A DNA stretch of 64,000 nt from Branchinecta lynchi (GCA_023053575.1 JAKZAP010000010.1:12299225-12363224), one strand, 5' to 3'. Positions 56,801 to 59,474 are shown, counted from the stretch's first letter. The notes: generated from the letters alone by a model not told the origin. Numbers and translations: made by a program.

Positions 56801-59474
56801 AGTATGTACAGTAAACAGGGGCGTCACAACTTTGGGGGGGGGGGGGGGGCGACCCTTCCAAATGTAAATATTCCTTCAGCCCAAGCTGACTGCGAATCAT
56901 ATTTGATGGTGCAAAATGGATGCGTCAGCTGAATTTTCTTGGAGCTATACTTCGGCCGTTCTTGGCAAGGGCCTCTTCAGGCTCAAAACCGCTCAAGTTG
57001 GAAAAAGGAACCCTTCCCGCAAGTTCATTTTCCAACTTGAGCGGTTTTGAGCCTGAACAGGACCCTTGCCAAGAAGGGCTGAAATATAGCTCCAATAAAA
57101 TTCAGCTGACGTATCCATTTGGCACGATCAAATATCCTCCAAATGTGTCCGGCCAGTCTTTAAAAAATAACTGAGTTGGCGTGAAGCACTGCAGTTTTCC
57201 GTCAAAACAGTTTTTTTTTTCTCATGAAAACAGTTATTTTTCCTGAAAATCAGTTGATTTTTTGTCAAAACAGTAATTTTTTTAAATCAGTCAATTATTT
57301 TTCAAAGCTGTCATTTTTGTTCTTGAAAACAGTTCTTCTTTCTGCAACAACAGTCAGTAAATACCTTGCCCCCCCCCCCCCCCCGCCCGACAAACATTTC
57401 AGCTAGTAACGCCTCTGACAGTGACAGTAACTTAGCATAGCCTCCGGCCTCGAAAATTGAGGCTTTTATAATGGACTGACTAACAGTTCTGTAACATTCA
57501 CAAAAAAAACAATACATACCACGAATAATCTTAAACTCTCGACAGTCCAACTTATTTGCTGTTTAATCTGGGCCTATAAGCAAGTGGAGATTTCTACTAC
57601 CTAAAAGGCCTTAACCCACACTCAAGAACAACCACATTGCAGCTCTGCTTGAATGATTTTTACCTGTTTATTCTTCTTAATATCCTCCAATTCTCAGGTG
57701 AAATATCTTGGAATTCTTGGTTTGTAAACACTATTGCCACTTTTTCTTGTCTGGAACATGTGACTTTTGGCCGCAAAAGATTTTTTGCTTACTTTTTATA
57801 TTTACTTGCAAGGAACCGGTCGTAGAATTTTGGCTTGTTCTGTCGAAGAAGTGAAAACCGTCATTAACCGCAGATTTCTGCGACAGGCGGCAACGCTGCT
57901 TCTGAAATGTTCGAATGTTTGTTTACATCAGCTTGCTTTTGATTGGTCGAAAGTTGGACCGCGGATCTAACCGCGCAAACCGCAACCGCAGAATAGTTAG
58001 AGTGTAAGAGGTTAGAAAAGCATGTCCGATATACCAAAAAGCTGTATCCCGGTAACTTTCGTGAGTAACAGAACGTACGCGAGGTCCTGTGATCTCTAGA
58101 GGTGTTGCCCCAGTAAGACCCTCCACTTTTAGAAGGAGAAGACTTTCAGTTCAGTGGACCCCAGACTATACGGACTTTAAAGTACAAGTCCCACTAGATA
58201 CGCTTTATCTTCCAGTAGCCGTGACGTCGAAACTCGGCCGTGTTTCTCAAAAGCTGACCCAGCTCTGTTCAGCCTCAATCGCCCCCCTCCCCTTGGCTTT
58301 GAAGACAAAAACGAAAAAACAATGCGTAACCGGTATTCTTGACCAATGGGTTCCTCGGAATCAATGGGAGGATCCCGATGTACCTTGAGAAGAGACAAAC
58401 AGGCAAGACTCAAAAATCAGCGTAGTTCCGTTCGGGTGGATAAATATGGCACAGGAATTTGCAAATGAGAATGAATGTAACGGTTCATCCGTAACATAAG
58501 CAAAAGGGTCCTTTAAATGGAGTAGGCCAGTAGGCTTACCAGTTCGCTTTTTCTTAACAAACAAGGTACAAGGAAAGAAAAGATGGGATGGCAGCGATAA
58601 ATATATACGTACTTAAATCAATGAAAAACAACATATTATATAGTAGCTGCATAGGTAACTAATTGATACGGTGTCTTCTATATGTTTTAATGGAAACTAA
58701 GTTATAAAAAACACGGAATATTTCAGCTAGTCTAAAAAAAAAAAAAAAAATTCCAGCTCGGCTCTAAACTGTCGAGGTGGTTTTTTATTTCGCAGCTTGG
58801 TTTTGGCGGGAAATTCAAATTCTTCGGCAATTTCCTGTCAAGATAATAAAGTTAACTACTTTATCAAATAGATAGGCATCAGACTAAGGATCCATTTGGT
58901 ACAGAATGGTAAGGACAAAAGCCTGGAGTTCTAATTATTGAGATTTTACCTGGATTTTATTTTTATTTTCGTTCACCGGAAATTACTGCAAAAACAGACA
59001 AAAACGTGCTTCCGCGAGGTTCATCTCGCGGAAGCACGTTTGTGTGGCACACAATTCTCTTTCCATGATATGCACTCAAGAATGTGTGGCATACAAATTT
59101 GCCGCGGAAACACGCTCTTAACTTCTAGGAGCAGGCTGAGCTCGACATAGAGGTAGGGACACATTCAGGGCGCAGTCCCGAACACGAGGGCCTGTTACAA
59201 TGGGCGGAAGCTGGACATCTCTACTTACTTTTTCCAGGGATTGCTCTTCCCCGTATCCAGGTGGCAGTGTAAGCACGCTCTCTTCTCCCCTCGAGGTTTC
59301 CTTCAACTTTTCTTCCAGGAGATAATAGATGGCGCTCAGGTTGTCATAGCGGTTCCCAAGGACACTGTGCAGAACGGCTTCTCTCTCAATACCGGGCAGT
59401 TGCATCATCAATTCGATAACATGTTCATTGATAGGTTCCGGGCACGACTCGCGATCAACCTGCATGGGTTCAAC
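14470..59474 (-). CDS. SIK3-like: Salt-inducible kinase, SIK3-like: non-catalytic 3' half, 11 exons
   Basis: This is a join of exons 59229-59474, 44636-44767, 39006-39200, 36135-36258, 33676-33886, 28082-28260, 26535-26695, 23900-24074, 19840-19985, 17341-17577 and 14470-14949. All eleven splice in one phase with GT-AG borders to 761 codons and a stop. SIKs are AMPK-related Ser/Thr kinases that phosphorylate CRTC coactivators and class IIa HDACs; LKB1 activates them and PKA restrains them through 14-3-3 docking sites. Visible domains are UBA (about 15-55), RRHTVGP (T116), RRASDG at S241 and S388, a Q/L-rich helix VKSLQQEFQHLQ (405-416), HLQRLHLQ and a KA1-like tail (718-760). RRASDG...SLQQE..HLQ and HLQRL.LQ.....PP resemble vertebrate SIK3 more than SIK1/2. 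The kinase domain is off-window. One or more small exons could still hide in the 14.5 kb intron after the UBA exon. Confidence 0.9.
15050..15350 (-). repeat. GGACTC-rich minisatellite and a tandem duplication
   Basis: From 15055 to 15265 the motif GAGTCC / GGACTC recurs many times with TCCTTGAAAAAGG twice (near 15142 and 15228). Immediately after, GGTGTTTGAAATTTGAATAA (plus TGCGTTCT) is repeated in tandem at about 15288-15344. All of it lies in the last kinase intron. Confidence 0.65.
15613..15881 (+). repeat. Dispersed 270-base repeat, copy 1 (LINE or SINE 3' end)
   Basis: It begins TTTGTTATTTATATAAAGTC and ends AAATAAAGATAACCTTGA. The second copy (17037-17308) is about 1.4 kb away in the same orientation. 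The ending with a polyadenylation-like AATAAA and the GTGCGCTCGAGCTCTG..CTCAGCAGCGGAAAGTG block suggest the 3' end of a retroelement. It is antisense to the kinase gene. Confidence 0.65.
16144..16398 (-). repeat. Dispersed repeat segment with an open frame
   Basis: The segment has an 84-codon reverse-strand ORF without recognisable motif. A diverged relative lies at about 45530-45680 (shared TTGGCTGTTTTA/GCTGTTTTAGCC, ATAACCGGT.TGC..ACCAATA and GTGGCAAG). Both lie beside a nested-palindrome element. It is probably a repeat, not a gene. Confidence 0.35.
16563..16952 (+). mobile_element. Nested-palindrome element, last kinase intron
   Basis: It starts TAATTGCGTTTTTGCAGATA and ends ATATTTGCAAAAACGCAAC. 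It contains ACCACGGTCGGACCGTGGTA (16789-16808) and several GATACCACG units. It is antisense to the kinase. Confidence 0.85.
17037..17308 (+). repeat. Dispersed 270-base repeat, copy 2
   Basis: Collinear with 15613-15881 with scattered substitutions and a longer T-run before AAATAAAGATAACCTTGA. It ends 33 bases from the kinase exon border at 17341, on the donor side. Confidence 0.65.
17341..17577 (-). CDS. SIK3-like: SIK3-like exon 10 in window: Ser/Thr/Pro-rich
   Basis: This exon has 79 codons, phase 0 to 0. The acceptor is tttttcag before 17577 and the donor is GTCAGT after 17341. It encodes GTPVLSTPCTSSYLASIPPF, a second copy-like phrase GTPVLSPVTPTGNSVYAVTP and a third QGTPVVLPRSSPP, so the motif GTPV(L/V)(S/P) occurs three times. 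It is low-complexity regulatory linker with no known fold. Ser-Pro and Thr-Pro sites are frequent. Confidence 0.85.
17815..18015 (+). repeat. Diverged copy of a dispersed 220-base repeat
   Basis: Starts AAAGTTAACTGAAAAGGCAG and carries AACGTTCAG and TCAATTTGAAGAAAATC. Order and spacing match 25665-25890 and the reverse-strand copy at 60000-60225. The function and type of element are unknown. Confidence 0.45.
18016..18714. other. Kinase intron stretch, nothing recognised
   Basis: Small ORFs occur on both strands (18287-18550, 18556-18954) but lack motifs, and the second runs into the minisatellite. Confidence 0.35.
18715..19034. repeat. Minisatellite of ~23-25 base units, short allele
   Basis: Units such as TTCCGGTAGATTCCTTGAGC, CTCCAGTAAATTCC..CAGAC and CCGGTAGATCCCCTGACC repeat for about 310 bases. 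The start (TAGATTCCGCGGGGCAAG) and the end (GGGCAATAAATCAGTAGATT and ATCATCAAGTTCAGGTGAAT) match those of the longer array at 24975-25540, so the two loci share one ancestor. An overlapping reverse-strand frame is open because the unit lacks stops; I do not regard it as coding. Confidence 0.85.
19140..19365. repeat. Foldback-family partial copy
   Basis: Contains GCGGCCCTTCTTGGCAAGGG, GAAGGGCCAAAATATCGCTG, TAGCTGACGTA and CAGCTTGGGCTCAAGGAGTA. ATGCATAAAACAGATACGCC (about 19150) is inverted relative to TATCCGTTTTACGCATTGTG (about 19300). A C-rich run (19083-19098) lies just before it. Confidence 0.55.
19840..19985 (-). CDS. SIK3-like: SIK3-like exon 9 in window: HLQRLHLQ segment
   Basis: The acceptor is tttcgcttcag before 19985 and the donor is GTATTT after 19840. 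Phase 1 in, phase 0 out. It encodes SPLHQPHSVGCDGGVLSSHL, then QRLHLQSVYSSSPPHLSLQA. HLQRLHLQ followed by a Ser/Pro run corresponds to a conserved short helix in SIK3 proteins. Two other reverse frames are also open across the exon but do not fit the flanking phases. Confidence 0.85.
20100..20580 (-). pseudogene. CR1-like LINE 3' end, RT C-terminal region
   Basis: The 145-codon frame starts near YNCDIEAYEKIQRRATKFVP and includes LRDLPYQVRLAKLCLPSTAY, RGDLIETFKLINGG and IADPWNSLTEDAVNAESINS. This is the conserved CR1-type tail ('EKVQRRATK..P.L..L.Y..RL..L.LPSL.YRR.RGD'). A short AAT/ATT repeat (about 20101-20115), typical of CR1 3' ends, follows the stop. It is truncated at its 5' side near 20580 and lies in sense orientation to the kinase. 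Confidence 0.9.
20581..20990. repeat. Diverged repeat shared with 43080-43290
   Basis: TCTCGATTTTAAAATCGAGA (about 20895) is a perfect palindrome. TGTCGATTCTGACAAAAAAC followed by GCAAGAAAAGG is inverted relative to CCTTTTCTTGCGTTTTTGTC near 43105. The element class is unknown. Confidence 0.4.
21430..21570 (-). pseudogene. LINE family 1 tail fragment
   Basis: The last codons read QNFGDLRWFVRFLKQVMEYQ, matching RQFGDVRRLARFLRVAFQHQ at the end of the 798-2872 copy. The upstream part is lost. The following AT-rich bases are a short 3' UTR (CATGGC..GAGG also occurs there). Confidence 0.7.
22000..22866 (+). mobile_element. 137-bp-repeat element, copy 1
   Basis: It starts at GACCAAAGGTTTCGATGGGA TCCCAAAAA and ends at CTTAAGTTTTGGCATCCCAA. 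Inside are several diverged units around TTTCCGG...GGATTCCGGG.GAACTA and the closing block GCTACAGAGCCCATC..CGAACTCGACC. It is one of seven copies, all on the + strand, antisense to the kinase. Confidence 0.75.
23365..23470. repeat. Foldback-family fragment
   Basis: AAGGACCCTTGCCAAAAAGG, GTCCGAAATAACGCAGCC and GTAGCTGACTTTTTCGTTTT match one arm of the 56899-57135 palindrome. Confidence 0.5.
23900..24074 (-). CDS. SIK3-like: SIK3-like exon 8 in window
   Basis: The acceptor is ttgcttgcag before 24074 and the donor is GTAAGT after 23900. It enters in phase 0 and leaves in phase 1. It encodes RSSMSGNIGCEVQLRQAILH, then SPRMTPTPPSPSPGSVTTPI. The EVQLRQAIL helix directly continues QQEFQHLQ from the preceding exon. 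The second half is a Ser/Thr-Pro-rich linker. Confidence 0.88.
24152..24446 (+). mobile_element. GTTCCACC-type element, copy 2
   Basis: It is 295 bases. The left end AGAGCGTGTTCCACCTTTCT is inverted at the right as AGGGTGAAACGCGCTT. Internal motifs are TTACTATTTTCGTTCCAACC, GAAATAGTAACTATTTGCTT, GTAGTAACTACG and GTGACGTCATGCGTAGTAAC. It has no coding capacity and is a MITE-type non-autonomous DNA transposon. Confidence 0.75.
24975..25540. repeat. 95-bp higher-order minisatellite
   Basis: Five near-identical 95-base units start at 25023, 25118, 25213, 25308 and 25403. Each consists of four related subunits of 25, 24, 23 and 23 bases (CCTCCGGTAAATTCCCTGAG; TTCCGGTAGATTCCTTGAGC; TTTCAGTAGATCCCCTGAGC; TTCCGGTAGGTTCCCTGATC). 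The array has the same outer borders as 18715-19034. Overlapping reverse-strand ORFs in successive frames arise because 95 is not a multiple of three; they are not genes. Confidence 0.92.
25665..25890 (+). repeat. Dispersed 220-base repeat, copy in intron
   Basis: It begins TAAAGTTTAACTGAAAAGCC and includes TTATTTGGAT, TCTAGTATGACGTTCAGA, CTACGGCCGTCC, CACAACGCAAAATTC and ACGCAGAAAATTTGAATCT. The copy at 60000-60225 is its close reverse complement, and 17815-18015 is a diverged third copy. No coding potential or terminal repeat was seen. Confidence 0.7.
26100..26270 (+). mobile_element. 137-bp-repeat element, 3' end only (copy 2)
   Basis: Only the closing block survives: GGCTACAGAGCCCATC, ACTCTTGACCCAAATAGTCC, TATCTCATTCCCTTCGAGAG, CACAGACGGACGGACAACTT and CACTTACGTTTTGGGATTCC. 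The 5' part and the tandem units are absent. Confidence 0.75.
26535..26695 (-). CDS. SIK3-like: SIK3-like exon 7 in window: RRASDG site and Q-rich helix
   Basis: The acceptor is cctaattatag before 26695 and the donor is GTAATT after 26535. Two bases complete the glycine codon from the previous exon, then it encodes REAHTPPRDRDSLVPPPQSQ, RRASDGCPSIGQL and GSPDVKSLQQEFQHLQ. RRASDG (serine 388 of the visible part) is a PKA-type site of the kind that binds 14-3-3 when phosphorylated. RR.SDG...I......(S/V)(I/K).(L)QQE is the best match to SIK3. The acceptor lies only about 18 bases from a transposon end. Confidence 0.92.
26713..27104. mobile_element. AAGAACAAAT long-TIR family, short copy
   Basis: The left end TTAGCAAGAACAAATAAGCC pairs with the right end, whose reverse complement reads GCTAATAACAAGAACAAATC. 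Internal CCTCCGCTCGTTTGC and GATCGGGGGACAGACATTCT match the TIR of the larger copy at 45954-47493. It has the form of an internally deleted DNA transposon, about 390 bases. Confidence 0.6.
27771..27989. repeat. Inverted-repeat element with CGTACGG ends
   Basis: CGTACGGAAAT at 27771 and ATTTCCGTACG at 27979-27989 are inverted. Both arms continue with CGCCTGAAATCGACC / GGTCGATTTCAGGCG. The stem is about 50 bases with mismatches. The ORFs on both strands here follow from the symmetry and are not genes. Confidence 0.7.
28082..28260 (-). CDS. SIK3-like: SIK3-like exon 6 in window
   Basis: The acceptor chosen is cagtgatcag before 28260, because its first base completes the serine codon left by the 33676-33886 exon. 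An alternative AG eight bases upstream would put a TGA in frame. The donor is GTAGTT after 28082. It encodes SPELVHEVENRMKRQYTPPN, LAPLQMPVPNSCMLASIQRS and RRSGLTTVVEGMRL. I know of no named domain; ELVHEVENRMKRQ is a probable helix. Confidence 0.85.
28261..29213. other. Kinase intron stretch with diverged repeat
   Basis: The 28780-28960 part (ACTGAAGATTTAGG, AAGTTCCGGTTTTAAGCG, CCGGACGAACCATACATCC) resembles a very old copy of the 137-bp-repeat element. Nothing else was recognised. Confidence 0.35.
29215..29238 (+). repeat. Poly-C tract
   Basis: A run of about 23 C interrupted by one flanking T and G. Similar G or C runs occur at 11685, 11976, 35587, 39430, 48626, 48783, 56834, 57369 and 61741. 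Confidence 0.9.
29435..29456 (+). repeat. GGTAA tandem repeat
   Basis: Four and a half units of AAGGT. Possibly the tail of a reverse-strand retroelement whose body is not recognisable. Confidence 0.7.
29588..29992 (+). mobile_element. Nested-palindrome element, best-preserved copy
   Basis: It is 405 bases. It starts TAGTTGCGTTTTTGCTGATA and ends TATCTGCAAAAACGCAACTA, an inverted pair flanked by TA. Each end carries the palindrome GATACCATGGTATC. Inside are GTTACCACGGTAAC, GTGGTATCTGATACACGGTG, CCACGGCCGGACCGTAGTAT and two repeats of GATACCACGATAACTGCAAA. There is no ORF with transposase features. Other copies are at 3049, 9761, 16563 and 45003. Confidence 0.88.
30331..30582. mobile_element. 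MITE with 26-base perfect terminal inverted repeats
   Basis: The ends are GTACCGTGTTCTTCAAAACT (plus GTGCTA) at 30331-30356 and the exact reverse complement at 30557-30582. The flanks give ATTT on both sides, a possible target duplication. The 200-base interior is AT-rich and non-coding. Confidence 0.8.
31103..32127 (+). mobile_element. 137-bp-repeat element, copy 3
   Basis: It starts AGACCAAAGGTTTCGATGGG ATCCCAAAAA and ends CTTACGTTTTGGGATCCCAA AAA. Several tandem units each contain ATCTAATCAACTTCAAATA, TTTCCGG, GGATTCCGGGC and TTCAGCATGTCTTCTTACCC. It carries the standard closing block with CACACGGACAGACGG. Confidence 0.88.
32405..32632 (+). pseudogene. LINE family 1 tail fragment
   Basis: Reads YFCPMCGHEDESVVHLMYD, stop, VELNEWRKEVFCERVYSAKW and CYLRLAIEHRTRFLE. 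This aligns with FSCPICGDENESVVHVMCEC of the 798-2872 copy. One internal TGA. Confidence 0.85.
32783..33530. pseudogene. GATA repeat and LINE remnants (two orientations)
   Basis: A GATA microsatellite (32783-32813) with TTTATTGATCCAACTCGTAG looks like a reverse-strand LINE 3' end. On the + strand at about 33215-33480 a frame reads SSSLCTFCHIWEESLQHVLF ACRELSTKRKKVISTFRLYG, the zinc motif and tail of a LINE ORF2. The next frame adds FKEVLDFFAESDVQLKFSEV. Frameshifts show that it is dead. Confidence 0.7.
33676..33886 (-). CDS. SIK3-like: SIK3-like exon 5 in window: first RRASDG site
   Basis: The acceptor is tccgtgtag before 33886 and the donor is GTAAAC after 33676. It enters in phase 1 and leaves in phase 2. 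It encodes TGFGRRASDGGGYYRSAFEQ, PGSKDYGTSQNGLSSEAYSS and RSSVDAADMTPDALDLV. RRASDGG (serine 241 of the visible part) corresponds to a conserved PKA/14-3-3 site of SIK kinases. The remainder is acidic and Ser-rich. Confidence 0.92.
34070..34255 (+). repeat. Dispersed repeat pair, copy 1
   Basis: GCCGATGCAAAATC, GTACCTAGCGGAAG, GATCACTGGTGTGTTTT and GAGACGCTTACTCCTTCTTC recur at about 36722-36885 in the same orientation. A reverse frame reads LWSGCDTTSAFLPLG, but I give it little weight. Confidence 0.6.
34525..34765. repeat. TAC/GTA-rich inverted repeat
   Basis: GTAGTACGAAAAATTGCATGC (left) pairs imperfectly with GCATGCAACGTTTTCGTACTAC-type sequence (right). The interior is dense in ACTAC and TACTA. 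Confidence 0.55.
34766..35822. other. Kinase intron stretch, nothing recognised
   Basis: Only a G-run (35587-35596) stands out. Small ORFs have no motif. Confidence 0.35.
35823..36109 (-). mobile_element. GTTCCACC-type element, copy 3, beside an exon
   Basis: It is 287 bases, the reverse orientation of 24152-24446. The ends are AGCGTGTTCCACCCTACTTA and GTTAGAAGGGTGGGACGTGC. Its right end is about 25 bases from the splice donor of the 36135-36258 exon. Confidence 0.8.
36135..36258 (-). CDS. SIK3-like: SIK3-like exon 4 in window
   Basis: The acceptor is tctccttttcag before 36258 and the donor is GTGAGC after 36135. Phase 0 in, phase 1 out. It encodes PSSSDVSSVYANANPFHFPQ and NIPQFVDLTEHSLLKPPSAV. 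It is a regulatory linker with no named domain. It joins SMPVAHSTYAWP-type sequence of the previous exon to the GFGRRASDGG exon. Confidence 0.85.
36722..36885 (+). repeat. Dispersed repeat pair, copy 2
   Basis: Diverged copy of 34070-34255 ending directly before the hAT terminus at 36896. Confidence 0.55.
36896..38794 (+). mobile_element. hAT transposon remnant carrying LINE tails
   Basis: The ends are CAGTGGTTCCCAATCGGTGG and GGTTGGGAACCACTG, an inverted pair typical of hAT elements. The flanking eight bases, AAATAAAG and ATATAGAG, agree at six positions, an old 8-base duplication. Near the right end a + frame reads NNTVSRRIEDIASDIVIQ and, after a one-base shift, RRKFVMQLDES (38405-38530). 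This is the hAT transposase block found in ZBED5-like proteins. The middle is filled by two copies of a LINE 3' end. Confidence 0.85.
37035..38371 (-). pseudogene. Tandemly duplicated LINE family 2 tails
   Basis: The segments 37047-37588 and 37811-38371 are nearly identical, 764 bases apart, separated by a 220-base spacer with a TA microsatellite (37727-37744). In the reverse frame each ends with CRSYFKGSVLLLPDILNSTS-like sequence preceded by YNCQLCKAGVEENMDHFINR C, the zinc motif of a LINE ORF2. A third copy, spacer included, lies at 42284-42835. The duplication must post-date the insertion into the hAT element. Confidence 0.85.
39006..39200 (-). CDS. SIK3-like: SIK3-like exon 3 in window: hydrophobic/proline-rich linker
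   Basis: It has 65 codons, phase 0 to 0. The acceptor is gtttgtttgtag before 39200 and the donor is GTAAGT after 39006. It encodes LLGNAYGHGVPSAFPPPLDV, QMAALQAGLMNGAFPLPLTA and GFPLSPFVPSLMPVAHSTYA. No named domain was recognised; PPLDVQMAALQAGLM is a probable amphipathic helix. Placement between the RRHTVGP exon and the first RRASDG exon suits a SIK regulatory region. Confidence 0.85.
39300..39470 (+). repeat. Dispersed repeat shared with 41500-41645
   Basis: GTTCAAGACGGGCTAGGACG, GAACCCGACGAGACCGACAT and GATCCGACTTTCC match 41520-41635 with moderate divergence. It ends in a G-run at 39430. The following 39455-39575 resembles 44850-44960. Confidence 0.5.
39688..40665 (+). mobile_element. 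137-bp-repeat element, copy 4
   Basis: Starts AGACCAAAGGTTTCGATGGG ATCC and ends CATACGTTTTGGGATCCCAA AAA. It contains about six tandem units, one of them shortened (around 40250). A TAAG tandem repeat (39593-39611) lies just upstream. Confidence 0.88.
40666..42010. other. Kinase intron stretch
   Basis: Apart from the dispersed repeat at 41500-41645, I recognise nothing. Reverse ORFs at 40959-41631 overlap in two frames and lack motifs. Confidence 0.35.
42150..42281 (+). pseudogene. LINE family 2 tail, + strand fragment
   Basis: Reads QVGAAYRGEVGNRLDHFLNS CQSLVSLRDTFFRGGLPLLP GILGTTSRE. This aligns with KAGVEENMDHFINRCQELSE and following residues of the reverse-strand copies. It sits head to head with the next feature. 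Confidence 0.8.
42284..42835 (-). pseudogene. LINE family 2 tail with spacer, third copy
   Basis: Nearly identical to 37586-38140, including the 220-base spacer and the TA microsatellite (42424-42442). The reverse frame again reads MDHFINRCQELSELRGSYFK. Because the spacer is shared, the three copies derive from one unit, either by duplication of the locus or because the spacer belongs to the element. Confidence 0.85.
42969..43041 (+). tRNA. tRNA-like sequence, probable pseudogene or SINE head
   Basis: The A-box-like CAGCTCAATGGTAGAGC gives a D arm (GCTC/GAGC). CTGGGATCAAATCCCAG gives a perfect T stem with a B-box-like loop (GATCAAATC). The anticodon arm CTGACTTAGAAAGCAG pairs only with a bulge; a loop TTAGAAA would give AGA. 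The acceptor stem does not pair (GCCTCTA against CTGGGAC). I therefore read it as a decayed tRNA or tRNA-derived SINE, not a working gene. Confidence 0.45.
43080..43290 (+). repeat. Diverged repeat shared with 20581-20990
   Basis: TCCTTTTCTTGCGTTTTTGT, CAGAATCGATAAGG and CAATTCTCGATTCTGG match the other copy in reverse orientation. Confidence 0.4.
43300..44541 (+). mobile_element. 137-bp-repeat element, longest copy (copy 5)
   Basis: ATCTAATCAACTTC-type phrases occur near 43626, 43765, 43891, 44028 and 44165, spacing 139, 126, 137 and 137 bases. Each unit carries TTTCCGG, TGGCCGGATTCCGGGC and TTGTCCG. The ends are TTTTGATGGGATCCCAAAAA and ACGTTTTGGGATCCCAAAAA. The closing block (43300s to 44460) has ATCTCATTCCCTTCGAGAGT and CAGACGGACAGACAGAC. 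No ORF. Confidence 0.9.
44636..44767 (-). CDS. SIK3-like: SIK3-like exon 2 in window: RRHTVGP PKA site
   Basis: It has 44 codons, phase 0 to 0. The acceptor is ctttttctag before 44767 and the donor is GTATGA after 44636. It encodes FGDASSSQGSGLDITKLAST, then SSGVRERQSVRRHTVGPSDT and AHDQ. RRHT (threonine 116 of the visible part) is the conserved SIK site that PKA phosphorylates and 14-3-3 binds. In vertebrate SIKs this site is much further from the UBA than the roughly 60 residues here, so an exon may be missing from my model or the spacer is short. Confidence 0.9.
45003..45513 (+). mobile_element. Nested-palindrome element, kinase intron, with insertion
   Basis: Starts TAGTTGCGTTTTTGCAGATA and ends GGTATCTGCAAAAACGAAAC TA. 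ACCACGGTCGGACCGTGGTA is present. About 70 extra bases of TCAAAACAGT-type repeat (45290-45370) separate it from the next module. Antisense to the kinase. Confidence 0.85.
45954..47493. mobile_element. DNA transposon with ~200-base terminal inverted repeats
   Basis: The left end TGTATACCAAGAACAAATAA is the inverse of the right end TTATTTGTTCTTGGTATAC. Pairing continues through GAGCGGAGGTGGACC / GACCCACCTCCGCTC and GCCTGTTCACAC / GTGTGAACAGGC, about 200 bases per arm with mismatches. The 1.1 kb between the arms is AT-rich without a transposase-like ORF. A deleted relative lies at 26713-27104. Confidence 0.7.
47494..48937. other. Kinase intron stretch, nothing recognised
   Basis: AT-rich, with C-run (48626) and G-run (48783-48799). 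No coding similarity. Confidence 0.35.
48938..49975 (+). mobile_element. 137-bp-repeat element, eroded copy (copy 6)
   Basis: Tandem units recur (CTAATCAACTTCAGATAGAC, GGATTCCGGGCGAACTATTT, TTCAGCATGTCTCCTTACC). A piece of the foldback family (49355-49450) interrupts it. The closing block ends TTATGTTTTCCGATCCCAAA. The 5' terminus is not recognisable. Confidence 0.7.
49999..50961 (+). mobile_element. 137-bp-repeat element, copy 7
   Basis: Starts AAGACTAAAGGGATTCTGGG and ends CACTTACGGTTTAGGATCCC. At least four tandem units with GGTTTTGGCCGGATTCCGGG are present. Confidence 0.82.
51364..51568. mobile_element. Short hAT-like MITE with GGGTTACATT repeats
   Basis: An 8-base direct repeat GCCTTCAG lies at 51364-51371 and 51561-51568. 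Inside it the ends are CAGGGTTGGTCA (from 51374) and TGACCAACCCTG (to 51560). An 8-base duplication and CAGGG ends fit the hAT group. The interior holds imperfect units GGGTTACATT (51423-51495), which contain the hexamer GGGTTA. Confidence 0.75.
51801..52938. repeat. Inverted-repeat arms enclosing a LINE
   Basis: The left arm (51801-51857) begins GAAAGAAACAGAAAACCGTG and ends CATCAGCTAAT. The right arm (52887-52938) is its reverse complement with about four differences. The LINE family 1 tail fills the space between the arms exactly, its TTATC tail touching ATTAGCTGAT. Confidence 0.85.
51868..52886 (+). mobile_element. LINE family 1, 5'-truncated, intact C-terminal frame
   Basis: A 297-codon open frame (51868-52761) starts LLKSELREINNLRMHKQVFS and includes GDLGLFSLRSRRLVSMIRFW, WGEEIYFKAGIPADHLRLLM and CPMCGQLDENIFHVMCVC, the CCHC-type zinc motif. 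The RT domain itself is missing. A 3' UTR with CATGGCCTCTGTGC leads to AATAAATCTTATC and TTATC repeats. With no stop or frameshift over 297 codons, this copy is much younger than 798-2872. Confidence 0.9.
52939..53536. other. Kinase intron stretch, nothing recognised
   Basis: AT-rich with T-runs. The paired ORFs at 53182-53386 lie on opposite strands and have no motif. Confidence 0.35.
53537..53946. mobile_element. MITE, GTTCCCC family, copy 2
   Basis: It is flanked by TA on both sides. The ends are GGCATACTCTCGCCGTTCCC and GGGAACGGCGAGAATACGCC. Collinear with 9183-9596. Blocks of GGGGACTC and GAGTCCCC give strong secondary structure at each end. Confidence 0.8.
54197..54341. repeat. Foldback repeat, GAGCGYATTTTACG arms
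   Basis: GAGCGCATTTTACGCAAGTA and GCTTGAAAAGAT are inverted at ATCTTTTCAAGC and TACGTAAAATACGCTC. The arms are about 55 bases with mismatches, the loop about 30. Confidence 0.65.
54890..56270 (-). pseudogene. Degenerate remnant of an unnamed protein, Cys-rich end
   Basis: On the reverse strand several frames carry protein-like pieces broken by stops: EKSDFLFCAKHGYSSFIRGL, VLDKLSDTLKTVRDRHYRPL, EEEIVDGYCLPKMDAVCQQP, EKTDRLFYVYLCQTTDIAPW, RDILLASGCRGRDLVAEKAR and, at the end (55100-54894), VFCACKKSCAVTKRSRDLLC followed by an acidic tail EEEEDFEA. The order of a CRGRDLVA-type motif and a Cys-rich C-terminus with acidic end resembles multicopy uncharacterised proteins of marine invertebrates, from memory only. 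The LDKLSD piece occurs twice, so part was duplicated. It is not active. Confidence 0.5.
56834..57135. repeat. Foldback element with ~95-base arms and G-run
   Basis: A G-run (56834-56849) is followed by CTTCAGCCCAAGCTGACTGC. The arms then pair: ATGGATGCGTCAGCTGAATT, TTCTTGGCAAGGG and CAGGCTCAAAACCGCTCAAG against CTTGAGCGGTTTTGAGCCTG, CCCTTGCCAAGAA and AATTCAGCTGACGTATCCAT. The loop is about 20 bases near 57015. It is the most complete member of a family with pieces at 11685, 19140, 23365, 49355 and 61820. Confidence 0.85.
57190..57400 (+). repeat. CAGT/TTTT simple-sequence stretch and C-run
   Basis: Phrases such as GTCAAAACAGT, GAAAACAGTT and GAAAATCAGTTGATTTTT repeat irregularly, ending in a C-run (57369-57384). 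A similar stretch interrupts the element at 45003-45513. Confidence 0.5.
57401..59002. other. Kinase intron stretch, nothing recognised
   Basis: Small ORFs (58089-58413 and others) overlap on both strands without motifs. A-run at 58733-58750. Confidence 0.35.
59003..59040. repeat. Perfect 16-base hairpin
   Basis: AACGTGCTTCCGCGAG, loop GTTCAT, CTCGCGGAAGCACGTT. It lies in the kinase intron about 190 bases from the UBA exon donor. The bases AAACACGC with CCGCGG at 59101-59116 echo the stem. Confidence 0.9.
59229..59474 (-). CDS. SIK3-like: SIK3-like exon 1 in window: UBA domain
   Basis: It has 82 codons, phase 0 to 0. The acceptor is gattcctttccccag before 59474 and the donor is GTAAGT after 59229. 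It encodes VEPMQVDRESCPEPINEHVI, ELMMQLPGIEREAVLHSVLG and NRYDNLSAIYYLLEEKLKET. The pattern of N..V...M..LGI.....L.S.....Y....AIYYLL.E.LK is the SIK-family UBA domain that follows the kinase domain and supports LKB1-dependent activation. The GVEREA-type variation (PGIEREAV) is unusual relative to LGIDRQKT of vertebrate SIKs. The upstream catalytic exons are not within 59475-64000. Confidence 0.93.
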